64,000 nt of DNA from Prevotella sp. E13-27 (GTDB taxonomy: Bacteria > Bacteroidota > Bacteroidia > Bacteroidales > Bacteroidaceae), in assembly GCF_023217965.1 (NCBI RefSeq), contig NZ_JALPSC010000001.1, positions 1,054,001-1,118,000 of the forward strand, written 5' to 3'. The notes beneath the pieces were generated by a model. It saw only the letters and a list, made by a program, of their open reading frames with translations, did no database searches and was not told the origin of the DNA. The position numbers and the translations under genes are program-made. Below, piece by piece: positions 53,160 through 60,799 of the stretch. Within the stretch, counting starts at the first letter, position 1. Each line of letters starts with the position of its first letter.

Positions 53160-53744
53160 ATGAAAGTATCTTCTTTTTTGTTGACATGCTTTATTGCGAT
53201 AGCATTAACTGCATGCGGTGATGATGACAATGAAACGAAACCAGTTGAGCCATCGAAGAAAGCGGAGACCGTTCTGCCTATAGTGAAGGAATACTCTCAG
53301 GAAGAGTTTAGTGCACTGTTCGTGGGCGGACTATGGCAGAGAACAGCTATCCATGATGTTTATGCTGATGGAAAAACTGGTGATAACATTCTTTCTTGGC
53401 TTGATGGTATGGGAGCTATAGCTTTCTATGCAAAAAGTGCCAACGAGCTTCGCTATCATGTTTCTATAATAGACCCGACCGTACCTGATGTTAACACTGA
53501 CGTAACCTTCTCCTACGCTAATCAGAACGCCCTGACTATTGACCGTAACATTATAAATGGAGATAAAGGAGCTACGGCATATACCGTTCTTGAGGTTAAC
53601 GACAGCATTATGCGTCTGTTAGGTCCTGCGTATCCTCAGAAGAGAGAACCAGAAGCTGTGAATGGTCTCTATATCTTCCATCGCTTAAGCAAAGACGAGG
53701 CAGAAACGACTTTGGACAAATGGGACAAAGGAGAAAAATGGTGA
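53160..53744 (+). CDS. Lipoprotein of unknown function
   Basis: 194 residues from MKVSSFLLTCFIAIALTACG (lipobox LTAC) followed by an acidic stretch (DDDNETKP) typical of surface-exposed Bacteroidetes lipoproteins. The remainder (FVGGLWQRTAIHDVYADGKT, GMGAIAFYAKSANELRYH, GLYIFHRLSKDEAE) shows no domain I can name. It is 39 bp downstream of the preceding exported protein and probably co-transcribed. Family-orphan by eye. Confidence 0.75.
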   Translation: MKVSSFLLTCFIAIALTACGDDDNETKPVEPSKKAETVLPIVKEYSQEEFSALFVGGLWQRTAIHDVYADGKTGDNILSWLDGMGAIAFYAKSANELRYHVSIIDPTVPDVNTDVTFSYANQNALTIDRNIINGDKGATAYTVLEVNDSIMRLLGPAYPQKREPEAVNGLYIFHRLSKDEAETTLDKWDKGEKW

Positions 53745-53788
53745 TATAGAAACGAGATAAAAGAAAAGAGGACGTGTCATAATTAACC

Positions 53789-53874
53789 ACAACGGATTTC
53801 ACGGATTAAACGGATTTTCTAAGTTACTGATTATCAGTAGGGCTTAAATCCGTAAAATCCGTGAAATCCGTTGT
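53789..53874. repeat. 86-bp inverted-repeat element, copy 2
   Basis: 84 of 86 bases identical to the copy at 22143, 31.6 kb away; TT is replaced by AA in the right arm. Arms again consist of 9-bp ACGGATTnn words. It opens a 404-bp stretch without genes (53745-54148) that also holds array C and a terminator. Confidence 0.93.
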
Positions 53875-53962
53875 TTTTATAAAAAACATAAACATAGGTA
53901 TTTAAAATGGGACTGAAGGTTACAGAATTGCGATGTGTTATAGTCAGGGGTGCGATGTGGTT

Positions 53963-54050
53963 CTGACAATACCATTTTACAAACTCGTCGAGTTTGGTGA
54001 CCAAAGTCGACGAGTTTGGTCACCAAAGTCGACGACTTTGGTTTTCAGGG
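53963..54050. repeat. 22-bp-period array C (TCGACGA)
   Basis: Units start at 53985, 54007 and 54029, each 22 bp (TCGWCGASTTTGGT type), preceded at 53963 by a diverged 22-bp unit starting CTGAC as in array A. Short palindromes (ACTCGTCGAGT, GGTGACC, GTCGAC) recur inside. Further upstream TGCGATGTG appears twice, 23 bp apart, so the array may extend to about 53928. Confidence 0.88.
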
Positions 54051-54101
54051 TAGTAAAAACAAGAATACGAGGATGTCAAAACTATATTATAGAACTGTCA
54101 G

Positions 54102-54141
54102 AAAAGAGGGTGTATCAAAATTGACACACCCTCATTTTTTT
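54102..54141. terminator. Bidirectional terminator
   Basis: GAGGGTGT, 12-nt loop, ACACCCTC, then a T tract (and A residues before the stem). Lies directly after the stop of the minus-strand dehydrogenase and could also stop plus-strand transcripts from the accessory genes. Confidence 0.85.
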
Positions 54142-54148
54142 GTGGATC

Positions 54149-54952
54149 TTACTTCGGCTGCTTTCCGATGTAAGCCAGAATACCGCCGTCAACGTAAAGC
54201 ACGTGGCCGTTTACAGCGTCAGAGGCGTGTGATGCCAGGAACACAGCGGGACCACCAAGCTCAGAAGGCTCGAGCCAGCGTCCGGCAGGAGTCTTGGCAC
54301 AGATAAATGAGTCAAACGGATGGCGGCTGCCGTCGGGCTGACGCTCGCGCAGAGGAGCCGTCTGAGGTGTTGCGATGTAGCCCGGGCCAATGCCGTTGCA
54401 CTGGATGTTATACTCGCCATACTCTGAGCAGATGTTACGTGTGAGCATCTTCAGGCCGCCCTTCGCAGCAGCGTAAGCACTTACTGTCTCACGGCCGAGC
54501 TCAGACATCATTGAGCAGATGTTGATGATCTTACCTTCCTTGCGCTCCATCATCTCGGGGATGACAGCTGAAGAGCAGATGAACGGACCAACGAGGTCAA
54601 TGTCGATGACCTGCTGGAACTCGGCACGCTTCATCTCGTGCATTGGAATGCGCTTGATGATACCGGCATTGTTGACCAGGATGTCAATCTGACCTACCTC
54701 AGCGTGAATCTTCTCTACAAGAGCCTTTACAGCATTCTCGTCGGTAACGTCGCACACGTAGCCCTTCACGTTGTCTATGCCAGCCTCTTTATAGTTAGCC
54801 AGACCGCGCTCAAGAGCAGCCTCATTGATGTCGTTGAAGATGATGTTCTTTGCACCTGCTGCCACGAAAGCCTTTGCGATGTTGAAACCGATACCGTAGG
54901 AAGCGCCAGTAATCCAGGCGTTCTTTCCCTCAAGTGAAAACATGTTTGTCAT
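54149..54952 (-). CDS. SDR oxidoreductase, gluconate 5-dehydrogenase/KduD-like
   Basis: 267 residues of the classical short-chain dehydrogenase family: NAD(P)-binding TGASYGIG (~16), NNAGI (~92), catalytic Ser near ICSMMSEL and Tyr-x3-Lys in SAYAAAKGG (~158-162). Sequence features (GIIKRIPMHEM, GPGYIATPQT, YVDGGILAYIGKQP) are those of gluconate 5-dehydrogenase/2-deoxy-D-gluconate 3-dehydrogenase (KduD) enzymes, used in uronate and pectin breakdown. Which of the two cannot be decided, and no kduI neighbour is present. Strong own promoter. Confidence 0.88.
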   Translation of the reverse strand: MTNMFSLEGKNAWITGASYGIGFNIAKAFVAAGAKNIIFNDINEAALERGLANYKEAGIDNVKGYVCDVTDENAVKALVEKIHAEVGQIDILVNNAGIIKRIPMHEMKRAEFQQVIDIDLVGPFICSSAVIPEMMERKEGKIINICSMMSELGRETVSAYAAAKGGLKMLTRNICSEYGEYNIQCNGIGPGYIATPQTAPLRERQPDGSRHPFDSFICAKTPAGRWLEPSELGGPAVFLASHASDAVNGHVLYVDGGILAYIGKQPK

Positions 54953-54990
54953 AATAATTTTTTTTATTAGTATAGTAAATTAATTTCACT

Positions 54991-55022
54991 GGCAAAGATA
55001 GCCATTTTGAAATGATTATCAA
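54991..55022 (-). promoter_or_regulatory. Promoter of the SDR gene
   Basis: Minus strand: TTG (55020-55022), 19-bp spacer, TATCTTTGCC (54991-55000), about 40 bp before the ATG. Confidence 0.7.
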
Positions 55023-55052
55023 CAAAGAATTATCATAAAAAAAGGAAAAAAG

Positions 55053-55084
55053 TTGGCTTTTCTATTTCTTTTCCATAACTTTGC
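55053..55084 (+). promoter_or_regulatory. Promoter of the acyltransferase gene
   Basis: TTGG (55053-55056), TAACTTTGC (55076-55084), 20 bp between TTG and the -7 box. The ATG at 55094 is only 9 bp further, so the mRNA would be leaderless or nearly so. Confidence 0.65.
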
Positions 55085-55093
55085 CCTGATAAT

Positions 55094-56122
55094 ATGAGAG
55101 AAAGACTATCCTGGATTGACATGTTGCGTGGTTTTTCCATGCTTGCCATACTGTGGTGGCACACCGACATGTACTATACTGAGCTACCGCTCGTCGCCTA
55201 TGAGTATTATGTGGGCGACGTGCTGGCAGTGTTCTTCTTTCTCTCAGGCTATCTGTTCTATAGTGACAAACCACTTGACGTGCGCCATAGGCTGTGGAGC
55301 ATCTTCCGCTGGCTTGTCGTTCCCTACTTCGTATTTACTTCGGTCATAGCCCTGCCAAAAGCATTGGCACACGACGCCTTTGAGGGCGTCATGCCCCTTG
55401 TCATTGTCATCGTGAGTGGCAACGCGTCGTGGTTCGTGGCCGCCCTTATATTGGCAGAGCTGCTCTTCGTAGCGGTGTTGAGGCTTAGCCAGCGTTCTCT
55501 TCTTGCTGTTTGTGTCTTGGCAATCTTCTCGCTTACCTTTGCCATGACCATCGGCATGACAGGCTTTCCATATTATAACCAGTTGAACCTGTGGCACGTT
55601 AATGAAGCCGCTCTGGGCGTTTTTCTCATGGCGCTTGGGTATGTGTTCCATCGCTGGCAGGAAGTGGCTGAGAAGTGGCTGAAAAGCCCTGTGGCGATTC
55701 TTCTGTTGATAGCAGCATTTGTTGGCATGAAGATAGAGATATGGTTCAGCGGTGCTCAGCTCATATTCTGTCCGATAGTTGTCTCTGACCGGCAGCTGTT
55801 CATTGCCGACCTCCTTGTGGCTGTGGCATTTCTTGTGGCGCTGTTCTTACGGTTGTCGCAGTCGCCATTGTTCATGCGCACTCGTCTTTCCAAGGCCATG
55901 ACGTGGGTGGGCCGTCATTCCATAGTCTATTATTTTATTTGTGGCGGTGTGCCGTTAGTCACAGCCCGTCTGCTTTCTGTTGCAGGCCTGCCTTTTGTTG
56001 CCGATTCTTCAGCCATCTCCTTCGCCGCATTCTGGCAAATGCCGCTTGCCTTCCTCCTTGTATGCCTGTTCTCCACCGCCATCGTCTGGGCCGTCTATCG
56101 GTTCACAAGGATTGTGAAATAG
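55094..56122 (+). CDS. Acyltransferase family 3 membrane protein
   Basis: 342 residues, about ten transmembrane helices. Start RERLSWIDMLRGFSMLAILW then WHTDMYY carries the family's R-G and catalytic-type His. Likely O-acylates a surface glycan from an acyl donor on the other side of the membrane. It is not closely similar to the acyltransferase at 17.1 kb (different motif context and GC-richer). Monocistronic; followed by the 165-bp inverted repeat. Confidence 0.87.
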   Translation: MRERLSWIDMLRGFSMLAILWWHTDMYYTELPLVAYEYYVGDVLAVFFFLSGYLFYSDKPLDVRHRLWSIFRWLVVPYFVFTSVIALPKALAHDAFEGVMPLVIVIVSGNASWFVAALILAELLFVAVLRLSQRSLLAVCVLAIFSLTFAMTIGMTGFPYYNQLNLWHVNEAALGVFLMALGYVFHRWQEVAEKWLKSPVAILLLIAAFVGMKIEIWFSGAQLIFCPIVVSDRQLFIADLLVAVAFLVALFLRLSQSPLFMRTRLSKAMTWVGRHSIVYYFICGGVPLVTARLLSVAGLPFVADSSAISFAAFWQMPLAFLLVCLFSTAIVWAVYRFTRIVK

Positions 56123-56154
56123 CTACCTTATTTGACTTTCGAATGCAAAATAGC

Positions 56155-56319
56155 GACCGCGAATTGAACGAATTTTACGAATTGTAGCTTCGCTTGGATT
56201 ATGATAATAATTCCGAATTTCTCAAATTGAGGAATCACAGTGATTCCTTTTCGTGAAATTAGTCACAATTTAGATGTTAACTACGTAGAAAATTCGTATT
56301 ATTCGTTCAATTCGTGGTC
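56155..56319. repeat. 165-bp inverted-repeat element with 9-bp words
   Basis: 29-bp arms (56155-56183 and 56291-56319; 26 of 29 complementary) start GACCGCGAATTGAACG. Each arm is three 9-bp words (CGAATTnnn). The ~107-bp centre contains its own hairpin (GAGGAATCAC/GTGATTCCTT, 56229-56250). With the secDF terminator this accounts for the 311-bp gap 56123-56433. Confidence 0.9.
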
Positions 56320-56367
56320 AAAAGAACAAGCGAAAGTTGAGTTAAATAATAATAACTTTTGTAGATA

Positions 56368-56405
56368 CAAAAAAATAGGCGATGCCGTTGTGGCACCGCC
56401 TATTA
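56368..56405 (-). terminator. secDF terminator
   Basis: AATAGGCGATGCC, short loop, GGCACCGCCTATT with an A tract before it (T tract on the minus strand), 29 bp after the secDF stop. Confidence 0.85.
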
Positions 56406-56433
56406 TTATATAAAGATGTGTGTTATCTTTGGC

Positions 56434-59400
56434 TTAAGCCTGAGCGCTTACGTCTTCCTTGATGGTCTTACCCATTGTGAGGAATGCTACAGGAGCAGCG
56501 ATGAAGATAGACGAGAGTGTACCGAAGACAACACCCAGAATCATTGCGAACGAGAAGCTGCGGATGCTATCACCACCGAGGATGAAGATACAGAGCAACA
56601 CGATCAATGTTGTTGCAGAGGTGTTGATGGTACGAGAAAGCGTCTGGTTCAGTGACTCGTTGAACACGAGCTGGCGGTCGCGCTTAGCATAGAGCTGGAA
56701 GTTCTCACGGATACGGTCGAACACCACCACCTTATCGTTGATAGAGTAACCGATCACGGTCAGGATAGCACCGATGAAGGTCTGGTCAATCTCAAGTGAC
56801 ATAGGAACATTGTTCCAGAGCACAGAGTAGAAGCCGAGAACGATGAGTGCGTCAAGAGCCAGAGCTATGGTAGCACCTGTAGAGTAAGCCAGGTTGCGGA
56901 AACGCAGCAGGATGTAGAGGAAGATGGCGAAGAGAGCAATGATGACTGAGATGATAGCACCATTGGTGATGGTCTTAGCCACTGAAGGTCCAACCTTTGC
57001 AGAAGAGATGATTGAACCACCCTCGCGAACGTCAGGATTCTTGAAGTCCTGGATGTTTGCCTGGCTGATGAATCCGCCCTTTGTCAGTGCCTCATAGAGG
57101 ATGTCCTCTGCCTGGTCGTCGGTCTCAGGATTGTTTGACTCGATGTCCCAGTTGGTAGAGATACGTACTGTCTTGCCGTCGGTACCCAGAGCGATAACAT
57201 TGGTGTTGGCAGCCTGACCAGCCTTCTCGCCAACAGTGTTTACGAATACGCCCTGCAGTGCTGTGCGCACATCCTCAACGTTAACCTCCTTGTCGAGTGT
57301 AACAACATAGTTACGACCACCAGTGAAGTCGATGCTCTGGCTGAGTCCGCGTGTGAAGAGGAAGCCGAGGAACACCACTGCTGCAACGCCCCAGATGGTG
57401 AATGTGGTCTTCCACTTACCCATGAAGTTATACTTGCTGTTGGTGAATAAGTTCAGGAACTTAACACCCTGGAAGTTGAGGTTCTGCCACTTGTCTTTCT
57501 TCATGCGGTTCTCGTAAACCAGACGTGTCATGAACACAGCGGTGAAGAACGATACAACGATACCGATGATCCATGTTGTAGCGAAGCCCTTGACAGGACC
57601 TGTACCAAAGTAGAGCAGGATGATACCAGTGATGAGTGATGTGAAGTTAGAGTCGAAGATAGCTGAGAAAGCGTTAGAGTAACCCTTTGTGATAGCTTCC
57701 TTGACGTTCAGACCGCGACGGAGCTCTTCCTTGGTACGCTCGTAGATGAGCACGTTAGCATCGACGGCAGTACCCAGCGTAAGCACGATACCTGCGATAC
57801 CAGGCATTGTCAGTGCGGCCTGGAACGAGGTGAGGATGCCAAGTGTGAAGAACAGGTTGAAGAGAAGTGCGATATCAGAAATGATACCTGGGATGAAGCC
57901 ATAGAGGCAGATCATGTAGATCATCAGCAGCACGAAGGCGATGACGAACGACATTATACCCTGGTTGATTGACTGCTGTCCGAGTGAAGGACCAACAACC
58001 TCTTCCTGTACGATGCGGGTAGGAGCTGGCATCTTACCAGAGTTAAGAGTGTTTGCAAGGTCTTTGGTATCCTCGATGGTGAAGTTACCGGTGATCTGTG
58101 AGCGACCGCCATCAATCTGTGTGAGGATACGTGGAGCTGAATAAACAGCGTCGTCAAGAACGATAGCAACAGCCTTGTTGATGTTCATCTTGGTGATCTG
58201 TGACCAACGACGAGCACCGTCGCTGTTCATCTCCATAGATACGCATGGGTGACCCATCTGGTCGAAGTCGTCCTTTGAAGAGGTGATAACATCACCCTCC
58301 AGTGGAGCGCGACCGTTAGGCTCGGTGATCTTCAGTGCATAGAGAGCGAACACGTCACCGCTTGTGCCTGTGCCGAAGTCCTCAGCCTTAGCACCCCACC
58401 GGAGCTTCAGCTCTGCGGGCAGCACCTGGTTTGCTACTTCAGAGTAGATGACCTTGTTCACGTCGGCAGTATCGCGTGCAAGAGCGTAGCCAACGATGGC
58501 AAGACCCTGTGGGATTGGCTGGAACACAGCGAAGAGAGGATTCTCCTTCAGACGCTCAGCCTTGGCAGCAGCGTCAACCTTCTTGCCAGCCTTTACAGCG
58601 AGGTTCAGCAGGTTTGACTCAGCAGCAGTGGTGTCAGCAGCAACAGTGTCTGCTACCTCTGCTTTTGCCTCAGCCACCTCAGCAGTAGCTGTTGTGTCAG
58701 CAGCCTCGTTGCTCATAGCTGCGAGATAGCGTCTCTCGAGCTGTGACAGCAGAGGATAGATCTCCTGTGAGTTATAGGTCTCCCAGAACTCGAGGTTTGC
58801 TGAGCCCTGGAGGAGCTTACGTACACGCTCGGGCTCTTTCACACCAGGCATCTCAACCATGATGCGTGACTGACCCTCGAGGCGCTGGATGTTTGGCTGA
58901 ACGACACCGAACTTGTCAACACGCTGACGAACAACGTTCTCGGCATTGTCAATGGCTGACTGAACCTCAGCACGGAGAACAGACTCGATCTCAGCGTCGG
59001 TTGACTGTGTGCTAACCTTGCCCTTCATCTGCTGTGTAGCGAAGATCTCTGCCAGGTTGCGGCCCTGAGCATTCTGCTTCCAGCGGTTGATGAACAGTGA
59101 GATGAAGTCGTCCTGACTTGTCTCTTCGTCTTTCTTTGCCTCGGCAAGTGACTTCAGGTAGGCAGGATCCTGCTTGTGGTCAGCGAGAACGTCAACAACA
59201 TCGGGTACAGAAACCTCCATGATAACGTTCATACCGCCCTTCAGGTCCAGACCGAGACCGATTTCCATCTCCTGGCACTGCTTGTAAGTGTACCAGCTGA
59301 AGATACCATCACCGGGGAAGGGGAACACTTTTGTGTTCTTGATTGAATCGAGAAACTCCTGTCCTGCCTCTTCGCCCATGGCCGCTGCCTTGTCATTGTA

Positions 59401-59490
59401 GTGCTTGGTCACGAAACCGAAGGACAGATAGAAGCAGCAGATGAGCACTAGTGCCACTGCAATTGTCTTAACTAATCCTTTGTTTTGCAT
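56434..59490 (-). CDS. secDF: Protein translocase subunit SecDF (fused)
   Basis: Inner-membrane component that uses the proton gradient to pull preproteins after SecYEG. 1018 residues in one chain: SecD half with GLDLKGGMNVIMEV (~85), a large periplasmic P1 domain including an Ala/Glu/Thr-rich insertion (~255-310; ATAEVAEAKAEVADTVAADT), the TM signature GTAVDANVLIYERTKEELRR (~600), then the SecF half with SIDFTGGRNYVV (~725) and GYSINDKVVVFDRIREN (~910). Such fusion is normal for Bacteroidetes. Own promoter and terminator. Confidence 0.97.
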   Translation of the reverse strand: MQNKGLVKTIAVALVLICCFYLSFGFVTKHYNDKAAAMGEEAGQEFLDSIKNTKVFPFPGDGIFSWYTYKQCQEMEIGLGLDLKGGMNVIMEVSVPDVVDVLADHKQDPAYLKSLAEAKKDEETSQDDFISLFINRWKQNAQGRNLAEIFATQQMKGKVSTQSTDAEIESVLRAEVQSAIDNAENVVRQRVDKFGVVQPNIQRLEGQSRIMVEMPGVKEPERVRKLLQGSANLEFWETYNSQEIYPLLSQLERRYLAAMSNEAADTTATAEVAEAKAEVADTVAADTTAAESNLLNLAVKAGKKVDAAAKAERLKENPLFAVFQPIPQGLAIVGYALARDTADVNKVIYSEVANQVLPAELKLRWGAKAEDFGTGTSGDVFALYALKITEPNGRAPLEGDVITSSKDDFDQMGHPCVSMEMNSDGARRWSQITKMNINKAVAIVLDDAVYSAPRILTQIDGGRSQITGNFTIEDTKDLANTLNSGKMPAPTRIVQEEVVGPSLGQQSINQGIMSFVIAFVLLMIYMICLYGFIPGIISDIALLFNLFFTLGILTSFQAALTMPGIAGIVLTLGTAVDANVLIYERTKEELRRGLNVKEAITKGYSNAFSAIFDSNFTSLITGIILLYFGTGPVKGFATTWIIGIVVSFFTAVFMTRLVYENRMKKDKWQNLNFQGVKFLNLFTNSKYNFMGKWKTTFTIWGVAAVVFLGFLFTRGLSQSIDFTGGRNYVVTLDKEVNVEDVRTALQGVFVNTVGEKAGQAANTNVIALGTDGKTVRISTNWDIESNNPETDDQAEDILYEALTKGGFISQANIQDFKNPDVREGGSIISSAKVGPSVAKTITNGAIISVIIALFAIFLYILLRFRNLAYSTGATIALALDALIVLGFYSVLWNNVPMSLEIDQTFIGAILTVIGYSINDKVVVFDRIRENFQLYAKRDRQLVFNESLNQTLSRTINTSATTLIVLLCIFILGGDSIRSFSFAMILGVVFGTLSSIFIAAPVAFLTMGKTIKEDVSAQA

Positions 59491-59554
59491 TGTTTTTATT
59501 ATGTTATTTAATTAATTTTATGCTGTTATTTTGGTTATATAGCGCATTTTAGCC

Positions 59555-59564
59555 TGCAAATATA
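59555..59564 (-). promoter_or_regulatory. secDF promoter -7 element
   Basis: Minus strand reads TATATTTGCA about 65 bp before the ATG; no TTG in the -33 position. Confidence 0.5.
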
Positions 59565-59690
59565 GCTATTTTTCTGCTTTTCGGAAAATTTCTCACCTAT
59601 TATTGCACATTTTTTAAGGTTTTTCGCTCACTTTCCTTATAAATAAGGTGAAAAAGTATGTTTTTTACACACAAACAGCGCATTTTTGAG

Positions 59691-60779
59691 CTATTCTTTG
59701 CTTGTCATTTTCAGCCAACAGAGTAGTGGGTAATGGTCGCTGGCATCCATGTTGTCATCAACGGTGCATTGATAGGGTGTGAAATGTGATGAACACATCA
59801 TGTAATCAATGCGGAAACTGAAGCCTTTTCTGTTGAAGGAGATGCCAAAACCGCATCCCGACTTCACGAAGCAGTCGGTGAGACCGCGCGCCATGGTATG
59901 GCGTGTGTAGGAGATAGGGGTGTCGTTGAAGTCACCGCAGGAGATGATGGGGTACTGGCTGTGGTCCTCAATATACTTGTGGATTATTTCTGCATGCTTG
60001 GCACGTATGCTCATGCCGATAGTAAGCTTCTTCACGATGCCAACGGTCTCGGTCTCCATGGTGTCGCGTGCCACTTCGCCACTGATCATCTCGCTGTAGC
60101 GGCTGCGCTCTTTGGTGTTGAGGTGTATGTGCTCCAGGTGGTTGTTGATGACAATAACCGTGTCGTCGTTGATTTTCAGATAGTAAGCCACTGAGCCGTT
60201 GTATTCCGACTCATAGGGTATCTCTTCCTTGAAGAGTATAGGGTATCGCGAGTGAATGCCCACGCTGTTTAACGTGCCTTTGGGACTTTTGCTTATGCGC
60301 GTTGTGTCGTTGTAAGGGAAATATTCTTCGTAGCGTTTCTGTGTGTCGAGCCATTTTGAAGACATATCTTCTTGAATGCACACAATGTCGGCCTGTTGTG
60401 CCTTAAAGTAGTTGAATATGGTGTCAAAGGCCTGCTCATACTTGAAGTTGCCGCCATAGCCGCATACATTGTAGGAGATGACACGTAAGGAACCTTCTGG
60501 CACAGTGCTCTTTCCGTGAAGGGGCACATAGACCCTTATGGCAGGGTAGGCAAGGAGAAACCCGATGATGGGTATGAGGAGGCGGCGCCAGCTTAGCAGC
60601 ACCCATACCGGTATGAACAGCAGGTTTGCCAATAACGTTATGGGAAACACCATGCCCATGCAGGCAAACAGCGGATACTTCTCAGGGGAGATATGGTCAC
60701 TGTAGCCAACGATGAGCATCAGCGCGATGGTCACAATGTTGGCACCGGAGATGAGGCCGAACAGGAACTTCTTGATCAT
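59691..60779 (-). CDS. Endonuclease/exonuclease/phosphatase family protein with N-terminal TM helices
   Basis: 362 residues: three hydrophobic helices (~1-90) anchor an EEP domain. Catalytic landmarks are present: ISYNVCGYG (~105), CIQEDM (metal-binding Glu, ~138), INNHLEHIH (~210), SCGDFNDTP (~286) and the final ASDHYPLLCWL (His, ~347). These enzymes cleave phosphodiester or phosphomonoester bonds in nucleic acids, phospholipids or phosphoinositols; membrane-bound Bacteroidetes members are uncharacterised. Encoded 20 bp after the rhomboid gene, same operon. Confidence 0.9.
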   Translation of the reverse strand: MIKKFLFGLISGANIVTIALMLIVGYSDHISPEKYPLFACMGMVFPITLLANLLFIPVWVLLSWRRLLIPIIGFLLAYPAIRVYVPLHGKSTVPEGSLRVISYNVCGYGGNFKYEQAFDTIFNYFKAQQADIVCIQEDMSSKWLDTQKRYEEYFPYNDTTRISKSPKGTLNSVGIHSRYPILFKEEIPYESEYNGSVAYYLKINDDTVIVINNHLEHIHLNTKERSRYSEMISGEVARDTMETETVGIVKKLTIGMSIRAKHAEIIHKYIEDHSQYPIISCGDFNDTPISYTRHTMARGLTDCFVKSGCGFGISFNRKGFSFRIDYMMCSSHFTPYQCTVDDNMDASDHYPLLCWLKMTSKE

Positions 60780-60799
60780 TTCGTGACAGCAGGCATCAA

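Noticed and set aside
53789..53874. 86-bp elements as simple transcription terminators
   Set aside because: The stem is not GC-rich next to a T tract, the centre is conserved as well as the arms, and a real terminator lies nearby at 54102. A terminator side effect is still possible.
39429..54050. 22-bp arrays as CRISPR arrays
   Set aside because: The units are contiguous with no unique spacers of constant length, units vary in sequence, and no cas genes are present.
22143..56319. Inverted repeats as ends of insertion sequences
   Set aside because: No transposase reading frame lies between or beside any of them, and the centres are too short to code.
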